DNA of 64,000 bases from Acetoanaerobium noterae (GTDB lineage: Bacteria > Bacillota > Clostridia > Peptostreptococcales > Filifactoraceae). The stretch lies in assembly GCF_900168025.1 (NCBI RefSeq), contig NZ_FUYN01000006.1, forward strand, positions 1 through 64,000, in the 5' to 3' direction. Positions 44,676 to 53,701 of this stretch are shown here, one piece after another (the first letter of the stretch is position 1; each line of letters starts with the position of its first letter). Under the pieces are notes generated by a model. It was given only the letters and a program-made list of their open reading frames with translations, made no database searches and was not told the DNA's origin. The position numbers were made by a program, and so were the translations under genes.

Positions 44676-47600
44676 ATGCCCATAAATAAATCCATTAAAA
44701 AAGTACTTGTTATCGGCTCTGGCCCTATTGTAATCGGTCAAGCAGCAGAATTTGATTATTCTGGAACTCAAGCCTGCCAAGCTTTAAAGGAAGAGGGAAT
44801 AGAGGTAGTATTAATCAATTCAAACCCTGCAACCATAATGACAGATGCTGAAGCTGCAGATAAAATATATATTGAGCCTATCACCTTAGATTATGTGAAG
44901 AAAATAATCGAATTAGAAAAACCTGACAGTCTGCTTCCCGGAATGGGCGGACAAACAGCTCTGAATATGGCACTTGAGCTTCATGATCAAGGTATACTAG
45001 ATAGCTACAACATAAAAATTATTGGAACTAGCATAGATGGTATAAAGCAAGGCGAAGACAGATATCTTTTTAAAGAGCTCATGAATCGCATAGGCGAGCC
45101 TATGATTCAGTCAGAAATATTTACAGAGCTAGAAGCTGGTATCACCTATGCTAGTCAAATAGGCTACCCTGTGATAGTAAGACCTGCATATACGCTTGGC
45201 GGAACTGGGGGAGGAATAGCTGAAACTGAAGACCAGCTAAGATTAATTATGAAATCAGGACTTTCTTACAGCCCTGTAGGTCAGGTTCTTATAGAAAAAA
45301 GTATAAAGGGCTGGAAAGAAATAGAGTACGAGGTAATGAGAGATGCTAACGGAAATAAAATTTCTGTATGTAATATGGAAAACTTTGATCCTGTAGGTAT
45401 TCACACTGGGGATAGCATAGTAGTCGCTCCTAGTCAAACTCTCTCAGACAAAGATTACCAAATGCTTAGAACCTCATCACTTAAAATAATAGAAGCTATA
45501 GGCATAGAGGGTGGCTGTAATGTCCAGTTTGCCCTTAACCCAGACAGCTTTGAATATGCTGTAATAGAAATAAATCCTAGAGTGAGCCGTTCATCAGCGC
45601 TTGCTTCTAAAGCCACTGGCTATCCTATTGCAAAGGTAGCTGCGAAAATAGCACTTGGATACAGTCTGGATGAAATTAAAAATGCTGTGACTGGAGTAAC
45701 CTATGCTTGCTTTGAGCCTAGTCTAGATTATGTAGTTGTGAAAATACCAAAATGGCCTTTTGAAAAATTTGCTAAAGGTGAGCGCAGTCTAGGCACCAAG
45801 ATGATGGCAACTGGAGAAATTATGGCTATAGGCAGTAATTTTGAGGCAGCCTTTTTAAAGGGCATCCGCTCACTAGAGCTAGGTCAATATCATCTAAAGC
45901 ACAAAAGCTATATGAACCATTCTATCGATGCTCTAAAAGAGCTTGTGATTCATCCAGATGATGAGCGTATTTTTGCACTAGCTGAGCTTATAAGAAGAGA
46001 ATATAAACTGGATATGATTTCACAGATTACAGGCATTGACCCGTGGTTTTTAAAAAAGCTCCAAAACCTTATAGCTCTAGAAACTCAGCTTGAGAGCTTA
46101 TCCTTAGAAGACATTGATGAAACTATGCTGAGAATGCTAAAGAAAAAAGGTTTTTCAGATATGGGCATAGCAAAGCTTACAGGCTCAACAGTTGCCTCTG
46201 TATATGATAAAAGAATTCAGCTAGGTGTAAAGCCTGTATTTCATATGGCTGATACCTGCGCAGGAGAATTTGAAGCTATCTCCCCATACTATTATTCTAG
46301 CTATGAAAGCTACGATGAAGTCAGTGTAAGTGACAACAAAAAAGTAGTAGTTCTCGGCTCTGGTCCTATACGTATAGGCCAAGGTATAGAATTCGACTAT
46401 GCTTGTGTACACTGTGTGAAGGTCCTTAGAAAAATGGGTATTGAAACCATAATTATAAACAGTAACCCCGAAACGGTGAGCACTGATTTTTCTATAGCGG
46501 ATAAGCTTTATTTCGAACCTCTAAGCGAAGAGGATGTACTAAGCGTCATAGATAAAGAAAAGCCTGATGGAGTAATCCTGCAATTTGGAGGACAAACTGC
46601 TATTAAGCTGGCGGATTTTATAAGTTCAAAAGGCATACCTATATATGGAACCAGCGCTTCTCAAATAGATCTTTCAGAGGACAGAGAAAAATTCGATGAG
46701 TTTTTAGAAAGCCTTGATATCAAGCGTCCTAAAGGAAAGGCAATATTTAACCTAGAAGATGGAATTAAAACAGCAAATGAGCTAGGATATCCTCTGCTTG
46801 TAAGACCTAGCTACGTGCTAGGAGGTCAGGGTATGAAAATCTGCTATGCTGAGTCTGAGCTTACAGAGTATCTATCAAATGCCTTTAAAAAGGATGATAA
46901 AAATCCTGTGCTTATAGACCAGTATATTGTTGGAAAAGAGCTTGAGGTCGATGCCATATGCGATGGAGATTCAGTTCTGCTTCCAGGTATAATGGAGCAT
47001 ATAGAGCGAGCTGGCATACACTCAGGAGACAGCATGACTGTTTATCCCCCTCAAAATGTGAGCTCTCATATAATAGAGCAAATCACAGAGGTGACTCGTA
47101 AAATAGCTCTTGCTTTAAATGTCAAAGGCCTAATAAACATCCAGTATATAGCTTATGAAGAACAGCTCTATGTAATAGAAGTAAACCCTAGAGCTTCAAG
47201 AACTGTACCATATATATCAAAGGTTAGTAACGTCCCTATTGTCGAGCTTGCAACACGTGTATCGATGGGTGAAAGACTTTTAGATTTAGGCTACGGCGAA
47301 GGGTTATATAAATTGCCGCAAATTATAGCTGTAAAAGTTCCAGTTTTTTCTACTCACAAGCTTCCAGATGTGGAGATTTCTCTAGGGCCTGAAATGAAAT
47401 CCACAGGAGAGGTTCTTGGAATAGGAAAAACCTATGCGGAAGCTCTTTATAAAGGATTTATAGCAGCAAAAAATGCTCCATCAAAACCAAACCCAACTCT
47501 ACTTCTTACACTAAATGATCAGGAAAAGCTTCTGCTAAAAAAAGAAGACTGCCCTTCTCAGTTTAATTATTTAGCTACTGAAGGCACCTGTAAGATACTA

Positions 47601-47879
47601 AGAGAATTAGGCATACCTGCTAAGCTAGTAAAAAAACTAGGCTCTGGTCAGCCTGATGTAATGGACATGATTATAGCAGGAGAAATCGACCTCATAGTCA
47701 ATGCTCCTACTCTAGGCGATGACTCAAGCAGAGATGGTTTTCTAATGAGACGTGCCGCTATAGAAAGAAATATCCCTGTGTATACGTCTATGGATACCTT
47801 CAGAGCTTGGAGCTATGCCCAACAAAGCATTTCTGGCGCTGATGTTACAGATATATACGATTTAAAAAAATATAGCTAA
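44676..47879 (+). CDS. carB: carbamoyl-phosphate synthase large subunit
   Basis: This full-length 1067-residue enzyme has two homologous ATP-grasp halves: residues about 1-400 ([23 protein letters not shown]) and about 550-935 ([22 protein letters not shown]), a connecting oligomerisation domain, and a C-terminal MGS-like allosteric domain (about 940-1067). It makes carbamoyl phosphate from bicarbonate, ATP and CarA-derived ammonia. TAGGAGGA precedes the ATG, 16 nt after carA. The PyrR-type leader suggests pyrimidine rather than arginine control. Confidence 0.97.
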   Translation: MPINKSIKKVLVIGSGPIVIGQAAEFDYSGTQACQALKEEGIEVVLINSNPATIMTDAEAADKIYIEPITLDYVKKIIELEKPDSLLPGMGGQTALNMALELHDQGILDSYNIKIIGTSIDGIKQGEDRYLFKELMNRIGEPMIQSEIFTELEAGITYASQIGYPVIVRPAYTLGGTGGGIAETEDQLRLIMKSGLSYSPVGQVLIEKSIKGWKEIEYEVMRDANGNKISVCNMENFDPVGIHTGDSIVVAPSQTLSDKDYQMLRTSSLKIIEAIGIEGGCNVQFALNPDSFEYAVIEINPRVSRSSALASKATGYPIAKVAAKIALGYSLDEIKNAVTGVTYACFEPSLDYVVVKIPKWPFEKFAKGERSLGTKMMATGEIMAIGSNFEAAFLKGIRSLELGQYHLKHKSYMNHSIDALKELVIHPDDERIFALAELIRREYKLDMISQITGIDPWFLKKLQNLIALETQLESLSLEDIDETMLRMLKKKGFSDMGIAKLTGSTVASVYDKRIQLGVKPVFHMADTCAGEFEAISPYYYSSYESYDEVSVSDNKKVVVLGSGPIRIGQGIEFDYACVHCVKVLRKMGIETIIINSNPETVSTDFSIADKLYFEPLSEEDVLSVIDKEKPDGVILQFGGQTAIKLADFISSKGIPIYGTSASQIDLSEDREKFDEFLESLDIKRPKGKAIFNLEDGIKTANELGYPLLVRPSYVLGGQGMKICYAESELTEYLSNAFKKDDKNPVLIDQYIVGKELEVDAICDGDSVLLPGIMEHIERAGIHSGDSMTVYPPQNVSSHIIEQITEVTRKIALALNVKGLINIQYIAYEEQLYVIEVNPRASRTVPYISKVSNVPIVELATRVSMGERLLDLGYGEGLYKLPQIIAVKVPVFSTHKLPDVEISLGPEMKSTGEVLGIGKTYAEALYKGFIAAKNAPSKPNPTLLLTLNDQEKLLLKKEDCPSQFNYLATEGTCKILRELGIPAKLVKKLGSGQPDVMDMIIAGEIDLIVNAPTLGDDSSRDGFLMRRAAIERNIPVYTSMDTFRAWSYAQQSISGADVTDIYDLKKYS

Positions 47880-47951
47880 AAATAATAAAAATCTACTCAT
47901 AAATACAAGCAAATTTCTTCTGTAACATAAATATTAGTTTATTATCAAAAA

Positions 47952-47998
47952 AGACTCAGCTAGATTCAAGTTTTAGAATCTTTCTGAGTCTATATTTT
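47952..47998. terminator. hairpin terminator after carB
   Basis: AGACTCAG (47952-47959) pairs with CTGAGTCT (47984-47991), with nested AGATTC/GAATCT; a T-rich run follows. It also ends the convergent lipoprotein gene. Confidence 0.65.
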
Positions 47999-48008
47999 AT
48001 TTGAAATA

Positions 48009-48863
48009 TTAGTCCGCATAGTTAAGTCCTGAGAAAACCTCAGCTGCAGGAAGATTTAATTCTCTAATCGTATCAAAGCCATCTACTGCAACCCATCCCT
48101 CTTGTCCATCTGTTGTTTGAATCATACACCATTCATGGTTATCTGTGTAAGAAATAATAACCTCTTCATCTGGCAATAGTTTTAGCACTTTTGTTTCGTC
48201 TTCTGGAGATTTCTGAAGCTCTATTTCTTTAAGAACTGTAACCTTTGCATCCATTTCATAAAGAGTTTTTTTCTTATTTAGAAGATAGTGGTGCTTTGAA
48301 AGTCCATATTCATCTTCATAAAACCAAGTATGTAATATTTCCCCTCTAGTTTTGGTAATTACCTTTCCCATTCCCTCTATCTTCATATCTCCGACCATGC
48401 CCTCGCCGTACTGATGCATAGGTCCATAAAAACCTGATATATATCCTATATTTATAATTTTCTCTCCATTATAATAGTAGAATCTAGTCGCCTCGTCATT
48501 GCTTGGTCCATACTCGCTGATTGCAATCTCCTTGATACCATCTTTGTAATCTATGTCCACTATATTAAAGTCTGGCTCTATATTATTACCTCTTACATCT
48601 ATCTTTGCATCACCTATCTCTAGACTATACTTATAGGTTTCGGAGCTTTTTAGAGTCAAGATTATTTTTTCATCGACTTTGTCTTCATTTAAATCCGCAT
48701 ATTTTACTATCTGACTGTCCATATGAACTTCTTGTTCTTCTTGGCTATCTGGGCGTAGCTTGGTGCTTACATCATCTTTGTTTATAGGCGTACACGATAT
48801 CACCCCAAGACTTATAAAAAATACAGCGATTATTGCAATCAGATTTTTATACACCAAGCTCAC
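48009..48863 (-). CDS. SH3-domain lipoprotein
   Basis: This 284-residue exported lipoprotein has a signal peptide with lipobox VISC (Cys24). The middle (about 50-190) is beta-rich and resembles FG-GAP/VCBS-like repeats (VKYADLNEDKVDEKIILTL; FNIVDIDYKDGIKEIAISEYGPSNDEATRFYYYNG). The C-terminal 75 residues form an SH3b-like domain (KSPEDETKVLKLLPDEEVIISY and EGWVAVDGF). It likely binds the cell wall. AGGAGGTGAG precedes the start. It is 13 nt downstream of the PP-loop gene on the same strand. Confidence 0.72.
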   Translation of the reverse strand: MSLVYKNLIAIIAVFFISLGVISCTPINKDDVSTKLRPDSQEEQEVHMDSQIVKYADLNEDKVDEKIILTLKSSETYKYSLEIGDAKIDVRGNNIEPDFNIVDIDYKDGIKEIAISEYGPSNDEATRFYYYNGEKIINIGYISGFYGPMHQYGEGMVGDMKIEGMGKVITKTRGEILHTWFYEDEYGLSKHHYLLNKKKTLYEMDAKVTVLKEIELQKSPEDETKVLKLLPDEEVIISYTDNHEWCMIQTTDGQEGWVAVDGFDTIRELNLPAAEVFSGLNYAD

Positions 48864-48876
48864 CTCCTTCTTAAAT

Positions 48877-49533
48877 TTATATCAAGACATCAATCTTAGC
48901 CCATTTGCCTTCTATATCCTTTACTTCTTTAGAAAAATTTAGGTTTAGTGGGGTTTTAAAAAGTGGCCCATCGTAAACTACAGTATGGTACTCTCCGTTT
49001 TCTCCACATACGTCAGCCCCTGTTTTTTCGATTTCTTCAAGTAGTTCATGACTGAGGTCTCTTCCTAAAAATTCTGGGCTCATCATAGTTTTATTTACTA
49101 CTACTATCCTTGCTTTGAATCCAAGGTCTATAAATTCCTTCACCAGTTTTTCCCTATCTTCCTGCCATAGTGGAAGAACTGCTGTCATCTGAGCTTTTTC
49201 ACAAACTGTCTCTTCCCATTTTCTATGTTCATCTAAATCAATGTCTCCAAATATTCCGTACTTTATGTCTTGGCTTTTAAACGCTTCTAAATTTCTTACA
49301 AATACAGCCTCATAATCTTCAAATTTAGCTCGCCCTATTGTAGATTCTAGGTCTAATGCATTAACTTGAGCCTTTATTATATCTTCATTTAATCTATGTG
49401 CAGAGCTGACATCATTTTCTATACTAAACATAGTAAAAAGCATCTTTGGCTTATAGCCTTGATTCATGGCTCTATAAAGAGCTAAGCAAGAATCCTTTCC
49501 TCCGCTCCACGACACAAAACAATTTTTATTCAT
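48877..49533 (-). CDS. DPH6-like PP-loop ATP pyrophosphatase
   Basis: This 218-residue N-type ATP-pyrophosphatase begins with the PP-loop SWSGGKDSCLALYRA and has the conserved GIFGDIDLDEHRKWEE and GADVCGENGEYHTVVYDGPLF segments of the diphthine-ammonia ligase family. Bacteria lack diphthamide, so the substrate is unknown; an ATP-dependent amidation or thiolation is inferred. It is cytosolic. Same strand as, and 13 nt upstream of, the SH3 lipoprotein gene. Confidence 0.83.
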   Translation of the reverse strand: MNKNCFVSWSGGKDSCLALYRAMNQGYKPKMLFTMFSIENDVSSAHRLNEDIIKAQVNALDLESTIGRAKFEDYEAVFVRNLEAFKSQDIKYGIFGDIDLDEHRKWEETVCEKAQMTAVLPLWQEDREKLVKEFIDLGFKARIVVVNKTMMSPEFLGRDLSHELLEEIEKTGADVCGENGEYHTVVYDGPLFKTPLNLNFSKEVKDIEGKWAKIDVLI

Positions 49534-49686
49534 AATATCACTCTTTTCTTATCTATGCATTTATGACAATAAAACATCTCACCCATTAATGTCACAACAT
49601 ATTTCTCTACATTAATAATACTCGAAAAATGGTTTTTAATACAACTATTAATAAAGTGTACATTCTATTTTAATCAATTTGATGAT

Positions 49687-50958
49687 TTATGCAGATGCCT
49701 GAAATATAAACCACTCATCTTTTACTAAAAATTGAAATACTCCTCCATGCTTTTCAACTATATGAGCCATTGCTTTTGTCCCAAGTCCATGGCCTTCGTG
49801 TTTTGATACAGGCAAGCCTTGATAAAAGTTCGGGGAAGAATGATAAGTGTTTCGAATATCAATACACAGCTTATTGTTTTTAGAATACATACGTAGCTTT
49901 ATATAGCGATTACTTACATCCTCTATATTCTCGCAGGCATGCACAGCATTTTCAAGTGCATTCGATATTAAAGAACAAAGCTCAGTATCACTAAAAGTAA
50001 GCGTGTCAGGTAGCTTTGCCTCTATAGAAAGCTGAATCTGTGATTGCTTTGCTTTAGTGTCATAGGAGGACAAAATCAAATTGACTGTTTCATTATCACA
50101 AAAACGTATGGGGGTAATTGCATCCATATCTGACTGAGCAGTTTTTAGATATGCCTGTATTTTCTCTAAAGAACCTTTTGATGCAAGCCCTTGTAAAAGA
50201 TTAAAATGATGTCGCATATCGTGTCTATATGTAGCTGCATTTTGCTGAATCTGCTTAAGAGATGCAAATTCTGTCTGCGCCTGTTTAAACTGGATTTCTA
50301 GCATTTCCCTTTCTCGTTCTGTCTTTGCTTGCTTTAAAATTTCGTCATAGTAAATTAGTACAAACATAAAATAAAATGCTGAGGTAATAAATGGCATGAA
50401 ATGCATAGTCGAACGTGTTTCACTATAAATATAATTAAGATTAAATGTCGCAAAATAGTCAAATATATAATAAAAAGCTGGCATAGAACCAAAAAGTAAA
50501 CACGATTTAGTCGAACGATTCATAAGATGACGAACGGATTTTGCTACATATTTTTCTAATAAATAGTACATAACTATCGTAGTAACAATATACCCTATAT
50601 GGTCCATAGAAGCATTTTCAAAATTTTTACCAATAACAGCTCCAATCCAACGTGGCGGTTGGCAGCACAAAAAAGATAGAAACATATTGGTCAGAGATAT
50701 AAGCCAAGGTTTTTTTAGATAAATTACAATAAAAACTACAACTGGTAGATGTGAAATTATAGGGTATATCTTTAAAATCATTTCCATTCCCAAGATTTTT
50801 AAGCCTATAATTTGAAAAAGAAATAAAGCTACTGTAAAACTCCCAAACACTAGATAATTTTTTCGTGTACGAGGCATTCCTGCAAAGTTCACAGCAACAG
50901 CGCTTCCGAAAAGTAGAGCTATAAAATAGCGAGAGAACTGAATAAAAGTTTCTATCAT
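49687..50958 (-). CDS. AgrC-like sensor histidine kinase
   Basis: This 423-residue protein has about six N-terminal membrane helices (residues 10-200), a coiled coil, an HPK10-type phospho-acceptor box (TYRHDMRHHFNLLQG near 245) and a GHKL ATPase domain with NALENAVHAC and GHGLGTKAMAHIVEKHGG. This is the layout of peptide-sensing kinases such as AgrC and ComD. It follows its response regulator gene by 4 nt. No agrB or agrD gene is adjacent, so the signal is unknown. GGAGGGAG precedes the ATG. Confidence 0.87.
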   Translation of the reverse strand: MIETFIQFSRYFIALLFGSAVAVNFAGMPRTRKNYLVFGSFTVALFLFQIIGLKILGMEMILKIYPIISHLPVVVFIVIYLKKPWLISLTNMFLSFLCCQPPRWIGAVIGKNFENASMDHIGYIVTTIVMYYLLEKYVAKSVRHLMNRSTKSCLLFGSMPAFYYIFDYFATFNLNYIYSETRSTMHFMPFITSAFYFMFVLIYYDEILKQAKTEREREMLEIQFKQAQTEFASLKQIQQNAATYRHDMRHHFNLLQGLASKGSLEKIQAYLKTAQSDMDAITPIRFCDNETVNLILSSYDTKAKQSQIQLSIEAKLPDTLTFSDTELCSLISNALENAVHACENIEDVSNRYIKLRMYSKNNKLCIDIRNTYHSSPNFYQGLPVSKHEGHGLGTKAMAHIVEKHGGVFQFLVKDEWFIFQASA

Positions 50959-50962
50959 ATTT

Positions 50963-51688
50963 TTATTCTCCCTCCATTTGGTAATTTAGATACTGCTGCT
51001 TCATATCTTTTGCTTTACCTTGTGCTACAGGTATTGTTTCATGGTTTTGTAAAGTCACCTTAGTATTTTCAATTGTATCCACATACTGCATGTTTACAAT
51101 ATATGACCTATGAGTCTTCATAAAGCAAGAAAATTCCATGAGCTTATCGCAAGCCGCTGAAAAAGATTCTGTGCATTCTATTATTTTACCTGAACTTAAA
51201 TGATATAACACGTTTCTGCCTATTACTTCAGCAAAAACTAAGCTAGAAATCAATATCTTTTGGATGCCTTCATTGCTCTTAACAATAATCATATCCTCTT
51301 CATTTTTTATATTAATATGATCTAAAACATCATCAAATGTAAAAAACAACTTTTCTTTTGATACTGGCTTTAGCACATAATTTACTGCTTTTACCAAATA
51401 GCTGTCTAAAGCAAATTCTGGAGACGATGTGAAAAATATTATAGGTGCAATTTTATCAAATCTGCGTATTTCCTTTGCTACATCAATTCCCATAAGTCCT
51501 GGCATGATGATATCCAAACAATATATATCAAAGACTTTACCTTTCTCAAGCGCTGAAATTAGCTCAAATCCATTTGAAAAAGCTGTGTATTCACAGCTAA
51601 TATTTTTTGATACTATGTATAAATTTATAAGCTGAATCATATTAGACAGCTCATCAATATTGTCGTCACATACTGCCATATGTAGCAT
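50963..51688 (-). CDS. LytTR-family response regulator (AgrA-like)
   Basis: This 241-residue response regulator has a receiver domain (acidic pair Asp8-Asp9, phospho-acceptor Asp in CLDIIMPGLMG near residue 60, Lys in VLKPVSKEKL near 107) and a C-terminal LytTR DNA-binding domain (about 135-235) with SLVFAEVIGRNVLYHLSSG and CFMKTHRSYIVNMQYV. Such domains bind 9-bp direct repeats about two helical turns apart; a matching pair lies in the adjacent divergent intergenic region at 51760-51789. Operon with the downstream kinase. Confidence 0.88.
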   Translation of the reverse strand: MLHMAVCDDNIDELSNMIQLINLYIVSKNISCEYTAFSNGFELISALEKGKVFDIYCLDIIMPGLMGIDVAKEIRRFDKIAPIIFFTSSPEFALDSYLVKAVNYVLKPVSKEKLFFTFDDVLDHINIKNEEDMIIVKSNEGIQKILISSLVFAEVIGRNVLYHLSSGKIIECTESFSAACDKLMEFSCFMKTHRSYIVNMQYVDTIENTKVTLQNHETIPVAQGKAKDMKQQYLNYQMEGE

Positions 51689-51759
51689 GTTTATCCTCCA
51701 TAATTTTTATCATTATTTTTCCAAGGTAAGTTTAACATAAAAATTAAGTTCTAAAAACA

Positions 51760-51789
51760 TGTTTCATGTCGAAAAAAAACTGTTTCATG
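51760..51789. promoter_or_regulatory. LytTR-type direct repeats
   Basis: TGTTTCATG occurs twice (51760-51768 and 51781-51789), 21 nt start to start, with similar A/C-rich flanks. That is the spacing of AgrA/LytTR operators. A TATATT at 51802-51807 downstream could be the -10 of the LemA-like gene. Confidence 0.65.
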
Positions 51790-51931
51790 CATAATACGGT
51801 GTATATTAAAAATTTGTGATAATTTATAAATAGCAATATACGCTCCTCAAATTAACGTAATTGAGAATTGTTAATAGATTTCATAAGCATTTTTTATACA
51901 TAATAATAACTTCTAAAGGAGACTCCCTTTT

Positions 51932-52477
51932 ATGATGCCCACTTTCATTTCTAGCATAGCAATTATTGTATTAGTCGCTCTATGGGCTATATCTGTCCAG
52001 CGCAAATTGGTTGTACTCGATGAGAACATCTGCAATGCAATGAATCAAATAGGAGTACAGCTATCAAGTCGCTTCGACGCCTTAATTTCTCTTTTGTTTT
52101 TAACAAAAGATTATGCTAGGCACGAAAGCGAAACTCTCATTGAAACCATTACCTCTAGAAGAGCAGTTATCACAGGAAAATCTACTCCTGATGATTTGCT
52201 ACGACAAGAAAAAATAATTCTAGAAGCTTTATGCAGAATAACTATGATGACAAAAGAATATAAAGAATTAAATAATAATCAGACCTATATTAAAGCTATG
52301 GATGCAATACAGGTCTTCGATAATATGATACGCACAAGCAAACTTATTTATAATGACAGTGTTTCTAAGTTAAACAATGAAGTTCGTATATTTCCTACTT
52401 CAATAATTGCTATAATACTAGACTTTAGAAAAAGAGAGTATCTGATTGAGCAAACCACATCAAGCAATAAAAAATAA
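51932..52477 (+). CDS. LemA family protein
   Basis: This 181-residue protein has an N-terminal membrane segment (FISSIAIIVLVALWAISV) followed by the LemA helical bundle: KLVVLDENICNAMNQIGVQLSSRFDALISLLFL corresponds to the conserved first helices, and YNDSVSKLNNEVRIFPTSIIA to the conserved final motif. Family function is unclear; members are membrane-anchored with an extracellular N-terminus. It is transcribed divergently from the AgrA-like regulator, and the direct repeats between them suggest it is a target of that system. AAAGGAGAC precedes the ATG. Confidence 0.8.
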   Translation: MMPTFISSIAIIVLVALWAISVQRKLVVLDENICNAMNQIGVQLSSRFDALISLLFLTKDYARHESETLIETITSRRAVITGKSTPDDLLRQEKIILEALCRITMMTKEYKELNNNQTYIKAMDAIQVFDNMIRTSKLIYNDSVSKLNNEVRIFPTSIIAIILDFRKREYLIEQTTSSNKK

Positions 52478-52519
52478 TATATCCTAATTCATAATCTAAA
52501 CTATTATCTATCAATCAAA

Positions 52520-52555
52520 AAAACTGTACAGTCAAAACGCTGTGCAGTTTTTTGT
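52520..52555. terminator. terminator after LemA gene
   Basis: AAAAAACTGTACAG pairs with CTGTGCAGTTTTTT across a short loop; A and T runs on both sides make it bidirectional. Confidence 0.8.
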
Positions 52556-52571
52556 TTTATAGGTGTTTTCT

Positions 52572-52694
52572 TTATTCTTGCAAATATAAATCTATCATCG
52601 GAATCTCTGAAGGCTTCGCAAAATAATACCCCTGCACTAGTTCAATTCCAATTTCCAAGAGAATATCTAGCCCTTCTTTTGTTTCTACTGACAT
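52572..52694 (-). pseudogene. EAL-domain C-terminal fragment
   Basis: A 40-codon frame encodes VETKEGLDILLEIGIELVQGYYFAKPSEIP, the C-terminal barrel end of EAL c-di-GMP phosphodiesterases (usual EGVET..QL..L..LG.D..QGYYFAKP). The catalytic EAL, DDFGTG and metal-binding parts are missing. It directly follows the DTD2-like gene with AAAGAGGTG before its ATG, so it may be translated, but it cannot be an active phosphodiesterase. Interpreted as a remnant left by deletion. Confidence 0.7.
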
Positions 52695-52706
52695 CACCTC
52701 TTTTTA

Positions 52707-53645
52707 TTATTGCTGGTAAAGCACCGTTGATTCTGGAGATTTAAGAGCCTTTCTTTTTATAACTGGAATAGAAAGAATTTCAGCTATAATCTCAACATGA
52801 TCCTTTATTTCTCTCTTTAGTTTTTCATGTATCACTATGCCATCTATCGAGCCATGGATAGAATCAATGCACTTCATAAGATAATCTCTAGCATCCTCTC
52901 CCATATACATTTCATTTTCCAGCCATCTGCTAGGAAGAATATGTGTCAGCGAAACTGGGTGAGATTTATGAAGCACTGCATTTGTTATGGTATCTTCAAA
53001 ATGGACTCCTCCCATATAAAGTACAGTAGGCGCTTTTTCTTCAGACGCAAACGCATCCATAAGCGCATAGGCTATTACACTCGCCGCCACAGGATTGTTG
53101 TAACTTTCAGAGGTGCTTCCTATCTCTATATCTAAAAATGGTAGCTTGCTTTCTTCTATCCACTCACTTTTTCCGTCATACACTATGCCCGACCAGTGAG
53201 TTGCTTCTGTTGTCACCTTAAATTCCTCTAGATTTAGTCTTTCTCTATGATGCTCTAAAGCTCTAGCTAAATTTGTAGATGGTACAGGATTACTACGACT
53301 ATATCTAGCAGATGCCAAATCTCCAACTGTATGAATGCACAGCACTTTATCAGGAGCATTTTGACCACCATGCCAATTTACCATCGCAGCTATATCAAAG
53401 TCTTCAAAGTATTCATTTATAAGTGGCAGGTAACTGCTATAGTCTGCGCAGATAACTACTTTAGTCTTTACGAAATAGAATTCATTTGAAGCTTCATCTA
53501 TATATTTTAAAACCTTATATCCATCTACCTCTATGTCTGTTTCTGTCAGTTCAAAAGTTTCCATAATTTTTCCTAATACTTTCGGCGCTACCTCATCTTT
53601 ACTTTCATCTATACAAAAGAAATACACTGCTTTTTTTGAAGCCAT
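52707..53645 (-). CDS. DTD2-type D-aminoacyl-tRNA deacylase
   Basis: This 312-residue protein resembles the archaeal/plant DTD2 (GEK1) family: NWHGGQNAPDKVLCIHTVGD (90-109) aligns with the family's H..S/G..LT.H..GN region, TTEATHWSG (145-153) with EVTHHGP, then LDIEIGST (171-178) and MGGVHFEDT (211-219) with EIGS..W and GG.HY. The family hydrolyses D-amino acids, including aldehyde-modified ones, from tRNA. Some key positions differ (THWSG for THHGP), so activity is uncertain. It lies 56 nt downstream of diaminopropionate ammonia-lyase, suggesting a shared role in non-standard amino acid metabolism. AGGGGGAC precedes the ATG. Confidence 0.72.
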   Translation of the reverse strand: MASKKAVYFFCIDESKDEVAPKVLGKIMETFELTETDIEVDGYKVLKYIDEASNEFYFVKTKVVICADYSSYLPLINEYFEDFDIAAMVNWHGGQNAPDKVLCIHTVGDLASARYSRSNPVPSTNLARALEHHRERLNLEEFKVTTEATHWSGIVYDGKSEWIEESKLPFLDIEIGSTSESYNNPVAASVIAYALMDAFASEEKAPTVLYMGGVHFEDTITNAVLHKSHPVSLTHILPSRWLENEMYMGEDARDYLMKCIDSIHGSIDGIVIHEKLKREIKDHVEIIAEILSIPVIKRKALKSPESTVLYQQ

Positions 53646-53701
53646 AACCTAAGTCCCCCTTCTATTGAACCTCTCATGACTGAGTCACGAGTGTACGGTC
53701 A

